A DNA stretch of 64,000 nt. Source: Mya arenaria. Lineage: Eukaryota; Mollusca; Bivalvia; Myida; Myidae. The position numbers and the translations under genes were made by a program. Where the stretch lies: positions 13,821,571-13,885,570 of the forward strand of contig NC_069129.1 in NCBI RefSeq assembly GCF_026914265.1, written 5' to 3'. Position 1 is the stretch's first letter, and the number at the start of each line of letters is the position of its first letter. The notes below the pieces were generated by a model. That model searched no databases. It had not been told where the DNA came from and saw only the letters and a program-made list of their open reading frames with translations. Shown one piece after another: positions 45,490-58,000 of this stretch.

Positions 45490-47510
45490 TTCTGCCAGGA
45501 GATCAATTGATTCAATCTTAATTAATCAATTAAACCAAGAGTTATGATAACAGGACTTCCTTTTTAGGTTACAATTCAAGTGCTTAGGACAGTGACGAAA
45601 TGCTAAAAATAGAACTTGAGACAGAATTGATAACTTGACACTTCCACTATTAAATCTAGGTATATGTTGACTGTTTACACATTTCATTTGCTGAATGACC
45701 TGGCCAATTTCGAAACAATCAATAAACACAAAATATCAAATAGGGTTAACGCTAAGAACGAACTGTTTACCAACTTACCAAACAGAAATTCACTGGCTAA
45801 ATGCGTAAGACTTTAAAATCAAAATATTTGTTGCAATATATTTTAATATTTCTACCGGAAATGGAACGTGTGCAGGGAGACAATTCAAAATCCATATCCG
45901 GTTACATACAACTATATTAAGGAACCCTATATCAATAGAAGAAACTCGTAAGGACAAAATAATTCTCAAAAAAAGATCTTATAAAGTAAAATAATTTTTT
46001 TATCAACTGTTCTGATGAAGATTTCCTGGAAGTTTCAGGAAAATTAGTTGGTCTGCTCTGTAAATTTGTAGATTATTTGCCATTTCTTGGAGTGATATAC
46101 ATGACATATTTCTGAGAAGCTTCCCATTGGATTTTGGTCTGAATTCCAGGGGATTTTGATCTGAATTCTAGGGGATTTTTATGCAGCGAAATTTTGCTCA
46201 ATATCTACATTTATGATATAAGAATAAATACAGAAACACACTCTAATTACAATAATTTTTGGAATTGAGTCACTAAAGTCCTTCATGGAATTGCACATTC
46301 ATATTATGGATGCTTTCCACTGTCAACCTTCAACAGAGCAAGTTTAAAAAAAAAAAAATCAAGGGGATATGGACCCCCAGACAGGGGACCAGGGGATGGG
46401 TCGGAATCCCGGTGGATTACCCCCCCCCCTCCCCCCAACACACACACCTCGGCGGGGGGATATGTCAGTAAATTGTACATAGCATGTATACATAAAAAAA
46501 TACATACTGTACCAGTATGCATGTAAAATACATAAGAAAGATATTCCATTAAATTTTCAAATAATAACTTCATACATGTATCAGTGATCAGTGTCTTGTG
46601 TAGAAGTGTCAGGGGCTTGCTTCTATATGAGGGTTACAGTTTACAACCACTTCGCTTGTGTGTCCATATAACCCACTTATTTTCTGCATATCAGAACAAT
46701 ATTTTTTCAACAATTTTAGTCAGCATACCGGATATTGCTCGTGTGCTCGTTCTGGCTCTAAAATAAATTATATCTGAGTTTCAGGACGGGCAATGGGCTG
46801 AAGCAATAATTCATATGTAACAAAAAATCATAACTTAATTACTATATTTATTCACTTGACTAAATTTCACATCATCATAGAAATAAACTGATCAAAACGT
46901 TGTTAGTGAACTATTAAAATTGTTTATAAAGTTTATGATTAAAACCATTACTTTCCCACTTAAAGGGACTCGTAACCTTTAATAGTGATTTTGAGCAATT
47001 CGTTATTGCGCAATTGGTTGATTGACATTATCATGTTATTTTATCAGTGTATTGTTTAAAGGTCAAATTATCCATCACTTTTGAATAAGTCTTGGAGGCC
47101 TATATATATAGTTGTTACCATGTCTGATTTCTAGTTGTTGTTGTTTTTCAAAGAAATTGGTTTTCACCCCACTAAAACCAAAATTCTTTTTATATATTAT
47201 AAATGATTTTTTTCTGCAATTTCGATATTATAAAGTAAAACATATCAAATATACTGTTAGTAAGTAAAAACACATGGGTACCTCATCACCCCTGACTTTT
47301 AAGGGAAAGTTTTTTTTTAACTTTTTATGAAACTGTTCGTTTCATTCACATATATTGCCAATGTCTGTTTGTTTTAGTAACCAGTGACACTCATCTTTAA
47401 CTTTTAACACCTTCTCTTGAATGTCCGGTTTAGCAGGGACCATGGATGACACCCTATGCTAGATGCTGTGGACTTAACCCATTTATTTTAAGTGGACCTC
47501 ATTGCTCTTG
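45490..47510. other. Intergenic region with G/C-run fragments
   Basis: No gene is seen. 46340-46460 carries several G- and C-runs (GGACCCCCAGACAGGGGACC, a C-run near 46420, GGCGGGGGGATATG) next to an A-run, which looks like a repeat end. Confidence 0.4.
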
Positions 47511-47521
47511 TATTCTAATCC

Positions 47522-47917
47522 ATGGATACTATAATTCTCGATGCGCACGCTTGCATTGCCTCCTCAATAACACGTGTCTATGCATCCTGGGGGGGGGGCG
47601 TTTCTAGTCAACTTCTTCCATCAGGGGAGCCTGTCAGTGGCGGCGCTGCTCTCTTCACCTTCGACTTGGAGTCTTGTCAAGACCCTGGAACAATGGATCT
47701 GCAAGATGAAGCGCCACCCGGGCATCAGCAGATTTCTGACCTTTTCATCACATATAGTGGGGTTGTCAGTGCATGTGTTGCGTCACTGGCTTGGAGCACA
47801 CTGAGACTACATGTTTCCATGGTGTTGACTGCTACCAGGGCCACTTGTAAACGCCCTGAGCTAGTGGGCACACTGTTACCGAGAGGCGCTGCTCACAAAG
47901 TTGTTCAATATTTGTAA
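47522..47917 (+). other. Unrecognised 131-codon open frame in a GC-richer patch
   Basis: This stretch is distinctly richer in G+C than its surroundings and stays open for 131 codons. A second frame is open at 47574-47804. The peptide has no motif I recognise. An (G)10 run near 47590 sits inside. It may be a fragment of a transposon protein, or chance. Function not assignable. Confidence 0.2.
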
Positions 47918-47919
47918 GA

Positions 47920-49225
47920 CTATATGTATTACACTGGCATAGAGAGTATAAAGTGTTAATATGTCTGTAAGTTCAAATGCTACCGGTAAATGAAAATAAT
48001 GCCTTAATCAGTATAACTACATGGAAGAATACCTGGACATCACAAAACGCAGCATAATTGTTAAGTATTTATACTAAGTGTGTGTATACCCAGTGATACA
48101 TTATGTCATAAACGTTATCTTGGACGGCAACATTTTCCTTCGATTGATGACTTAAAAAAAAGATAACTTTTCTTTTTTTCTTCACCATTTTTTAATAAAA
48201 CAAAGGGCAGTCTATGCCGCTCAAAGAGCCCCGCCTTCGTTTTATTACTGGAGTTATATAATTGTTTAAGTATAATCAATTACTACAATTTATGGTTATA
48301 CCAAATAAACAAAATCGCCAACATAATCACATGACAAATCATGTGCAACTTCAACCAGTGAATTTCTTTTGATACACCAAATTTATTTTTAGTTTAATCA
48401 ACATGTAATAGGTACACTTACGCAAGATCAACGATATACATGTATTTTTGCATTTTCGCATAAACTTCATTTTTTTTAAATGCCAGATATTAGTCCAGAG
48501 TCAAAATATGAGACAAGTTTTTTTTTCAATTTATCCTATAAAAGACATTGCCAAAAATAGTAAATAAACCAATATATATCCAAACGCATTTTAAAATGCT
48601 TATAAATGAAGATGTAGTAGCCATAACTGAAAATACTACACGTGGAAATAAAGGGTTGAGTGATATTGTGATTTCTTTTCAGATTTTACAATATTTTAGT
48701 AAATATTCATTAAACAAACATAAAATAAGCTATGATTCAATCAGCATCATATTACACAAAGGGAGGTAAATGGGCTATACAATCCAAACTGTAACTTTGC
48801 TTCCTAATTTCTAAGAAGTGCAGGCTTTTCATTACGTGTAGATTCATGGAAGGATCAGGTATCTGACCTCAAAGTCACACTTCAGTCAAATGCTGTCATG
48901 TTATACTTATATAAATATAACTAGACATTTGAAATGGTTGGAAAGTCATATGCCTATTCAGCTTCTTTCATGTAAAAAGGCACTCTAAGTTACTGGGTGT
49001 ACAGGTGTATGTGCATGCAAGTCTAGATGACCCGGGCTGTATTCAAAACAACACCTATCCTCAAAGTCAGAGCACTAAATAAAATTTTCTAGTTAATTGA
49101 CCAATTTGCAAGTGAAATAACACTGATTTCTAGTGCTCCACGACCCCCATCATCGTATTATATGGGGAGATAGTTCCACTTTGTTCTAAACATTTCACAT
49201 TAGGAAAAAAGTTCCGCTTGTTATA
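47920..49225. other. Gene-free spacer
   Basis: AT-rich, with short open frames only and no bounded repeat recognised before the tandem array that begins near 49230. Confidence 0.35.
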
Positions 49226-49230
49226 AGAAA

Positions 49231-52078
49231 AACAAGAAACGCCGCAATGCGACGAAACCAGGTTTTTAATGATTGGCAGATGTGTCTGTTTTTCTATTTT
49301 TAGTAACAATGACCTTGACCCTAGGGACCCCAAATGCAATCCATTGAAAGTTATCCATAAACTCTTCCTTTATACCAAGTTGTGTCAGGATATGTCAACC
49401 CTATCTTAAGTTATTCAGTTTCAACCATTTTTCTATTTTTAGTAACAGTGACCTTGACCTTGAATCAAGGGACCCCAAACGCAATCCCATGAAAGGTATC
49501 CATAAACTCTTCCGTTATACCTGGTTTGGTCAAGATATGTAGACCCTGACTAAAATTATTCAGTTTCAACAGTTTTTCTATTTTTAGTAACAGTGACATT
49601 GACCTTAAATCTAGAGACCCCAAAACGCAATCCCATGAAAGTACCCATAAACTCTTCCTATAGACCAAGTTTGGTCAAGATATGTCAACCCTAACCAAAG
49701 ATATTCAGTTTGAACCATTTTTCTATTTTTAGTAACAGTGACCTTGACCATAGGGATCCCAAATGCAATCCCATGAAAGGTATCCATAAACTCTTCCTAT
49801 AGACAAAGCTTTGTCAAGATATGTTAACCCTAACTAAAGTTATTCAGTTTCAACCGTTTTTCTATTTTTAGCAACAGTGACCTTGACCCTAGGGACCCCA
49901 AACGCAATCTCATGAAAGGTACCCATAAACTCTTTCTATACACCAAGTATGGTCAAGATATGTTAACCCTTACTAAAGATATTCAGTTTGAACCATTTTT
50001 TTATTTTTAGTAACAGTGACCTTGACCCTAGGGACCCCAAATGCAATCCCATGAAAGGTGTCCATAAACTCTTCCTATAGACAACGTTTGGTCAAGATAT
50101 GTCAACCCTAACTAAAGTTATTAGTTTTAACTGTTTTTCTAATTTCAGAAACAGTGACCCTGGCCTTGACCCTAGGGACCCCAAACGCAATCCCATAAAT
50201 GGTATCTATAAACTCTTTCTGTACACCAAGTTTAGTCAAGATATGTCATCCCTAACTAAAGTAATTTAGTTTCAACCACTTTTCTATTTTTAGTAACAGT
50301 GACATTGACCTTGAACCTAGGGACCCCTATCCCAAGTCCATGAAAGGTACCCATAAACTCTTTCTATAGACCAAGTTTATGTCAACCTTTACTTAAGTTA
50401 TTCAGTTTCAACTGTTTTTCTATTTTTAGTAACAGTGACCTTTCCCTTGAACCTAGGGACCCCAAACGCCATCCCATGAAAGGTCTCCATAACTCTTCCT
50501 ATTGACCAAGTTTAGTCAAGATATGTCATCCCTAACTAAAGTTATTCAGTTTCAACCGTTTTTTCTATTTTTAGTAACAGTGACCTTGACCTTGACCCTA
50601 GGGACCCCAAACGCAATCCCTTGAAAGGTCTCCATAAACTATTCCTGTACACCAAGTTTAGTCAAGATATGTCATCCCTAACTAAAGTAATTTAGTTTCA
50701 ACCACTTTTCTATTTTTAGTAACAGTGACCTTGACCTTGAACCTAGGGACCCCAATCCCAATCCCATGAAAGGTACCCATAAACTCTTTCTATAGACCAA
50801 GTTTATGTCAACCCTTACTAAAGTTATTCAGTTTCAACTGTTTTTCTATTTTAGTAACAGTCACCTTGACCTTGAACCTAGGGACCCCAAACGCAATCCC
50901 ATGAAAGGTCTCCATAAACTCTTCCTGTACACCAAGTTTAGTCAAGATATGTCATCCCTAACTAAAGTTATTCAGTTTCAACCGTATTTCTATTTTTAGC
51001 AACAGTGACCTTGACCTTGACCCTAGGGACCCCAAACGCAATCCCATGAAAGGTACCCATAAACTCTTTTTATACACCTAGTTTGGTCAAGATATGTTAA
51101 CCCTTACTAAAGTTATTCAGTTTCAACCGTTTTTCTATTTTTAGTAACAGTGACCTTGACCTTGACCCTAGGGACCCCAAACGCAATCCCATGAAAGGTC
51201 TCCATATACTATTCCTATAGACAAAGTTTAGTCAAGATATGTCATCCCTAACTAAAGTAATTCAGTTTCAACCGTTTTTCTATTTTTAATAACAGTGACC
51301 TTGACCTTGACCCTAGGGACCCAAACGCAATCCCATGAAAGGTCTCCATAAACTCTTCCAATAGACAAAGTTTAGTCAAGATATGTCATCCCTAACTAAA
51401 GTTATTTAGTTTCAACCGTTTTTCTATTTTTAGTAACAGTGACGTTGACCTTGCCCCTAGGGACCCCAAACCCAATCCCATGAAATGTCTCCATAAACTC
51501 TTCCTATTGACCAAGTTTGGTCAAGATATGTCAAACCTAACTAAAGTTATTCAGTTTCAATGGTTATTCTATTTTTAGAAACAGTGACCTTGACCCTAGG
51601 GACCCCAAACGCAATTCCATGAAAGGTCTCCATAAACTCTTCCTATTGACCAAGTTTAGTCATGATATGTCATCCCTAACTAAAGTAATTAAGTTTCAAC
51701 CGTTTTTCTATTTTTAGTAACAGTGACCTTGACCTTGACCCTAGGGACCCCAAACGCAATCCCATGAAAGGTATCTATAAACTCTTCCTATAGACAAAGT
51801 TTAGTCAAGATATGTCATCCCTAACTAAAGTTATTCAGTTTCAACCATTTTTCTATTTTTAGCAACAGTGACCTTGACCTTGACCCTAGGGACCCCAAAA
51901 GCAATCCCATGAAAGGTACCCATAAACTCTTTCTATACACCAAGTTTGGTCAAGATATGTCAACCCTTACTAAAGTTGTTCAGTTTCATAGGTGAGTTTG
52001 ACGCCGCCCGGCCGCCCGCCCACCCGCATGCCCGAACAACGACGTTCGCCATTCTAATAACCAGGTTTCACTATGTGA
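49231..52078. mobile_element. Capped tandem-repeat element 4, about 19 monomers of about 142 bp
   Basis: It begins ACAAGAAACGCCGCAATGCG near 49231. Monomers carry CAGTGACCTTGACCTTGACC, then CTAGGGACCCCAAACGCAAT, CATAAACTCTTCC, CAAGTTTAGTCAAGATATGT, AAGTTATTCAGTTTCAACCG and TTTTTCTATTTTTAGTAACA. TTTTTAG occurs about 19 times. The array ends in a GCCGCCCGGCCGCCCGCCC stretch and TTCTAATAACCAGGTTTCAC, the start of a terminal hairpin whose other arm is degraded. It shares the TGACCTTGACC, GACCCCAAA and CAAGTTT(G/A)GT landmarks with elements 1 and 3. Non-coding. Confidence 0.7.
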
Positions 52079-52089
52079 CAGGCCCCAGG

Positions 52090-53098
52090 CTCCTCTTCTA
52101 CTGGTTTCTGGGGCGAGTCGCCTTGCTATACATGTGCATATAAGTCTCTGGAAACATGATAACCAAGTTTCATTTGAATATCTTGAATGCGTTTTTAATT
52201 ATGACAATTCAAGTTTTTGTACGATGCAGCCACTGACACTAATATATTTATGGCCATCACAATAACCAAATTATCTGAACGTTTTTCTCCATTTTCCCCT
52301 ACAACACAAGACCACACCCTCATGCAACATTGAACCAACGAGTGTAACTTAGTATAAGTTAACATAACCTCACAATTTTTGTAAAATACCAGTATATAAT
52401 GTTAAACTTATACACTGTGGATGTAAAACAACAGACACAAGAATAAGATTTTCATATTTTATTATAATGAAAAGAACTCAGATCAGAATGATTTCCCACA
52501 TTTCTAAATGTGCAATATGTACATAATAAGAGTACTGAAAATGGAACTGAAAATAAATAGTATTGCTTTTATATACAAGTTTTCCCATACATTAACACTA
52601 ATTTTCTAAAACATACATCATATACAAATTTATTCTATCATATCCATGTAACAAGAATGTTTATAAAAAATATAAGTTGTTTTTTAATGAAGTTTTTTAC
52701 TTCTTTAAATACTTCTAAATAAATAGAGACAATTATTAATTTTCCATTTCATATTTTGAAACTCTTCTACTAAAGATGCAATGATGCACACCAACAACAA
52801 CAACAATTAAATTCTACATTGCATAAACTGGTATTGTAATGCTGATTTTATATAAAGGCACAACCTCCAATAACAGATTTCCAAATATGTAAAAAAAACA
52901 CTAAAAAATACCACCTGTCACAACAACCAAAAACACATTTTACAATAATTAACAATTCATAAACAACCATAAGTGTACCAGTAGGTGAGTAGATCTCGGA
53001 CATTCCTGATCTTTGCCTCAAAAAATGTCCCAGATCTCCTCTTCTACTGGTTTCTGGGGCAAGTTGCCATAATGTACCTCATATACATGTAGCACTTT
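52090..53098. other. Spacer with a 50-bp block duplicated 0.95 kb apart
   Basis: CTCCTCTTCTACTGGTTTCT followed by GGGGC occurs at about 52090-52114 and 53036-53060. Each copy is followed within about 35 bp by CATATACATGT or a close variant. Otherwise AT-rich. The likely RREB1 transcript end lies here. Confidence 0.5.
52458..52463 (-). promoter_or_regulatory. Candidate poly(A) signal of RREB1
   Basis: AATAAA on the minus strand about 2.4 kb beyond the RREB1 stop codon. Just on the far side the DNA changes to repeat-rich, so this is a plausible transcript end. Nearer hexamers may also be used. Confidence 0.3.
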
Positions 53099-53254
53099 AT
53101 GTTCGAGTGCTTAAGCAATGACCTATGTTCGAGTGCTTAAGCAATGACCTATGTTCGAGTGCTTAAGCAATGACCTATGTTCAAGTGCTTAAGCAATGAC
53201 CTATGTTCGAGTGCTTAAGCAATGACCTATGTTAGAGAGCCTAAGATATGACCT
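53099..53254. repeat. 26-bp tandem repeat, five near-perfect units plus one degenerate
   Basis: The unit is ATGTTCGAGTGCTTAAGCAA plus TGACCT. Five copies follow without gaps (one has CAAGT for CGAGT), then a sixth with several changes. It lies in the probable 3' UTR of RREB1. The uniformity suggests recent amplification. Confidence 0.9.
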
Positions 53255-54875
53255 GAATCAATAAAGAGAGACGGACCAAATGAGCTCTCTTATAGAATAT
53301 AATGTTGCATATCAGTAGGCTTATAGTGCTTGATAGAAAAACATCTCTACATCTCGCCCCAGTAATTATATTATCACAGCAATATTGCAATAAACTTCCA
53401 CATAAAATGTAAACACATCTCCATAACAAATCAGCACAAAAATATGCAAAAATATACCTGTAAGTTAAGTCAATCAATAGAATTATATTTACAGATCATT
53501 AGAGACTTACATTTCCAACCATATGAATAAAATAACAGTGCACTGGAACACTTTGAGCATAAAATATATCGACTGATTGTACAGATATTCACTAACAAAT
53601 CATACATGTTTCGTTAAACTTTGAAATTTCACCAAGATGAATAAACCATTTTATTATAGTTAAATCACTCCCTTTTTTCTAGACAACTTTACAAAACAAG
53701 ACATAAATGATATGTACAAGTTAGAGGCAAACAAAAATATACATTGGAAAGAAAATCATGGCCCACTTTGAGAGATCATGCATATTGGGAAATACTTACA
53801 AATATTAGTCAAACATTGTCTAAATTTGATTGAAACTCACACAATCTATGCGATTAACACACTTTTATGTACATGTATACAAACAATTTAAATAAATCGT
53901 AAATGATACCAAAAAAAAATAATTCATCAATAGATTTGTACTACTAAATCGTAAATGATATCAATAAAAAATAACTTATAACAATAGATATGTACTACAT
54001 CATTTTTTAACACAAACACACACACACACATGTTCCTGTGGAGTACAGATTTTTTTTCTTTCTAATTTTGAAAAATAAACATTCCAAACTGTTTGGATAT
54101 GACCAATACCGGTAGTCTATTTTCCTGAACGTGGAATAACCTGACTCGATGTAGTAGAGTATTCAACTACCAACCATCATTCGTCTTTCAAACCTTTTTT
54201 ACTCATCGCTTTAACTCTTAAATCGATACACCAACCTTAAGTTTAATGCACTTCGGCACAAAAATTCAACAATGCAAATATGATAATAATTATCACTTTA
54301 TAATCTTGTATCTTTTTGATGCTCTGATATTTGCATATTTACAAAATATATCTTCCTTAGCTCAGAGACAAGAAAACATATAAAGGCAATAACATTTCCA
54401 GAACCTATACAAATCATAACTTTAAGGAAACTGGTACAATATTTCTGAGAAAAAGTAGAATCTGAATACAGCAATAAATCTAATTTTTTGACACTGGTAA
54501 CAATGCTTACAGTATCAACTTCAATGCTGTGCAACAATGATTGTCAACATAATTACACAATATCTGACAGATATATTTATTTGAATTTTCAAATCCCAGT
54601 AAGTAATGTCTGATAATAAAACATCAGAAGCATTCCTTGACATACTCTTTAAAGGTTATACAAGCATAATATTCCATCATTAACCTCAAAGGTTACACAA
54701 CACTATATTAAAAGTCTTAATTGTGTTCGTCAATTTCAAAATTAATTCCCCATCAGAATCATTCAGATTTTAATATTAACCTCAACTTGACTCATACATG
54801 ACAAACAAGTGTAACACGCACCCTAAAATTAAAGGTTTCATATTTGCTGGAACAGGTCAAGTTTGAGCTATGTCC
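53255..54875 (-). other. Probable 3' UTR of RREB1
   Basis: Directly follows the minus-strand RREB1 stop codon. It is AT-rich and free of bounded transposons. No other coding sequence was recognised. The extent is inferred. Confidence 0.45.
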
Positions 54876-55064
54876 CTAGGACACTTCAGCAAGACCAAGA
54901 TACTGGGCAGCGGTGTTCACATCCGAGCTCTCCAGCATTTTCTCGATGGCCGAGGATTCTACGCCCAGTAAATTATGGAGCATATCAGCATTGCAGTCTA
55001 GAAACTCCCTCTTCACAGCATCAAGGGCAGACTTGCCATCTGACGACACTTTCGAGTCTTTTGC
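54876..55064 (-). CDS. RREB1: RREB1 terminal coding exon
   Basis: 62 codons plus TAG. Acceptor TCCTTTCAG above 55064. It encodes a compact helical tail ([40 protein letters not shown]) with no zinc finger. The repeated helix-like [11 protein letters not shown] / EKMLESSD pattern may be a small protein-binding module. Confidence 0.85.
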   Translation of the reverse strand, partial: AKDSKVSSDGKSALDAVKREFLDCNADMLHNLLGVESSAIEKMLESSDVNTAAQYLGLAEVS

Positions 55065-58000
55065 CTGAAAGGAGATAACAGCATATGTAAAACCAAACAT
55101 AATCTAAATGCATCTATTAAATTTTTGTGACTAAAACATTTATATAAGTAAGATAGTTACTGATTCATTTTGCTTTTTGTGTTCTTATTCTTTACGCTGT
55201 CCGAACATATTGTCACAAGCTTGCAAACCCATTGATTACGAAGTATTTTCTAAAAGTTGCCAAAGCAGTGAATAAACATTCACTGCATCATTGTAACACT
55301 TATAATTACCTGGGATACATTAGGCTTGGTGCCACTGCTGGAGGGAACCACAACAGAGGGAATGAGACTAGCAATACTGGAGGAGCTGAGAACCATCTGG
55401 CTTGCAGCCGATAGGCCTTGTGTGAACATGAAGGTGCTGCTACCCAAAGATGGGGAACCGGTTGATGACAAAGCATAACTGGTGGAGAACGGGAACATTC
55501 CGCGGCTTGCAGACAGGGATGACTTCATGCCTTTTGTAACTGTAACATAAAAGAGTAGTATGTCAACTCTGTGATTTTATAAACATAAAAATATGGCTTG
55601 AAGATTACATTGTTACCGATAATGGAACAAATATTTTACTCAAATTTTTTACACAGAGGAACCAAGAAACATAGATGAAAATAAATCTACTGAATCCAAA
55701 AAGTCTTTAAAAAGTATGTATTACAATTACATTATATTTCAGAGAAAAAAAACATTTTTAACTCACCAGAGTCAGCTCCAAAAGAGTCCTCCTCGTCATC
55801 AAAGGAACGAGGCGGGGCTCCCACGTGCTTCTTCCTGTGTCTCATCATGCTGTGCTTCAACGTAAACCGCTTCTGACAGATGTCACACTCGAATGGACGC
55901 TCGCCTGAAGTATAGAAGAGGTGATGTTATTTTACATATTACATTGAAGAACAATCTATGATGTAAATATACAAGTTTGCAACAGACGTACAGTATCAAA
56001 CAAGCAAAATAGATTATTTTACATAAAGGTAAATTTGGCATGAATTGCAAAACATATTCATATGAACTTTGCAGCCAAAACATATCCCTTTGTGCTGTAA
56101 AAAATGTCATCTTTTAAAAAAAAATACATTCTGAAAAAATTAGTTAAGATCAAGCAACCCTAAACCCCCCAAAAAACTACATGTACATACCAGTATGAGA
56201 CCGCATGTGCCTGCGAAGGTCTTGCAGGGACCAGAATCTCTTTGGGCAGAGTGAGCAGTAGACTTTCCTCTGCATGTAGTCCGCTGAGATCACCTCCATC
56301 TTAGAGTCATCGTTTCCACTACCCGGGATCTCGAGCACCGAGCCAGTATCCAGCTTATTGCAGTTATTTTCTACAACTTTGTCCATATGAACTGAAAACT
56401 GGTCTATGTCTCCAACCTTGTTTTTGTCCTTAAGAATGTTCCAATCGGAGTCATGGGCGAGGGCTTGATGGTTAAGGCAGTCTGCACGATATTCGAATGA
56501 GGCATCGCAGAGATAGCATTTGTATGGATGATCAATGTTGTGTTCCTTAAGATGGCGGACCAGGATCTTCCTAGATGGGAAGATCTCCTTACATTTCCAG
56601 CATTCAACGATCTTATCGACATCGTAATTGTCTCTCTCAGGGTTGATGATCCTCTCCGCTGAGCCTGTGAATGGTTTGTTGATGTCAAAGGAACTTGGAG
56701 AATCCTGGTTCATGTCAATGGGACTTGGTGAGATGGGCATGTCATCTGGCTTTATTTGGCATTCAATTTGCGCCCGAATTTCGGCCTGAATCTTCATTTC
56801 CATCTTATTTTTCTGCTCAATCAGTGCTCTCTGTTCTGCGATTATTTTCTCAATGTTCTTTTTCATAGTATTAGGACTTGAGACCCTCTCTAGGCTGTCA
56901 GGTTCTTCTGACCTTCTGAACTGCTCCATGCTAGATTCCTCTCTTTCTTTCATTCTTTGCAGAGAAGGCATTGTCATCATCAGATGTGGGGCAATCTTCA
57001 GCTCAGATCCAGACATAAACTGAGAGTCTCTGATTGGCGTCATAGTGGCAGGAACTGTGAATGGAATGGAGGAAGAGGTGGTGTCAGACTTCTCAGACAT
57101 ACTGTCATCAATATGGTCATCTCTTTCCATATCTTCATCCATCTTTTCAGACGAGCCCACACTATTGTCAATATCTTCATCTTCATCCTCGTTGGCAGCA
57201 CTCATATTGGTAGAATCATCAGCCTGTGGAGGATTTTCTGCTGCTCTGATTTCCATTTCCATGGTAGCAGCACGAATGGCAGATGGTGACATTCTTTCGA
57301 TGTCTGCAATGTTGTCCGGCAGGTTGGCTCCATTGTGTCGCTCCTTGTAGTGTTTTAAGAGGTTGCTCTGGGTAGAAAACGAGCTGAAAACGCACAATGG
57401 GCACTTGTAGGGTCGATCCATTGTCTGACGGGACAGAGGGTCCAGCATGTTGACGCCATGTTTACGGATGAGGTGACGCTCACGGTTCGACTTGGTCGAG
57501 AATGTGACAGGACAGCGAGGACACTTGAATGGTTTCTGACCTGGAAAATCAAAGAGTAAACTTCACATATCCACAATTTATACTTCATAACATTCTCAAC
57601 TGCTTATGATCTATATTAAGCTCAGTGTATTTCTTAGCCTTTGCAAAAACAAAGCCATTGTATGTGCCCCTCTAAAACAAAATAACATTGTTTATAAAGT
57701 AAGAACCATATTTTCCAAGCTTTATACCGAATACCATTTGCCACATATCATATACATGAAAACAAAATTTCCAGAGGAGCGTAATTGTTTACCTGTGTGG
57801 GTGAGGAGATGTCTGGTGAGTGAGCTGACCCAGGGGAAGGCACGGGGACAGTAGGGACACGCTAGTTTGTGGGGGCTGTCTGCATACGAGTTACGCTTCT
57901 TCTTGGGAGGTGCCTCTCCCTCCTTCGTCAGACCTAGTGTAGATCCATCTCCTGAGTTTTCGTCCTAAAAATTGATATATTTACTTAAAATCCATCTTTC

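Noticed and set aside
49231..52078. CRISPR-like array
   Set aside because: Repeats are directly adjacent diverged monomers without unique spacers, in a eukaryotic context.
53099..53254. CRISPR-like short repeats
   Set aside because: The 26-bp units follow each other without spacers; it is a simple minisatellite.
56957..57350. Plus-strand open frames over RREB1
   Set aside because: Antisense to the large zinc-finger exon.
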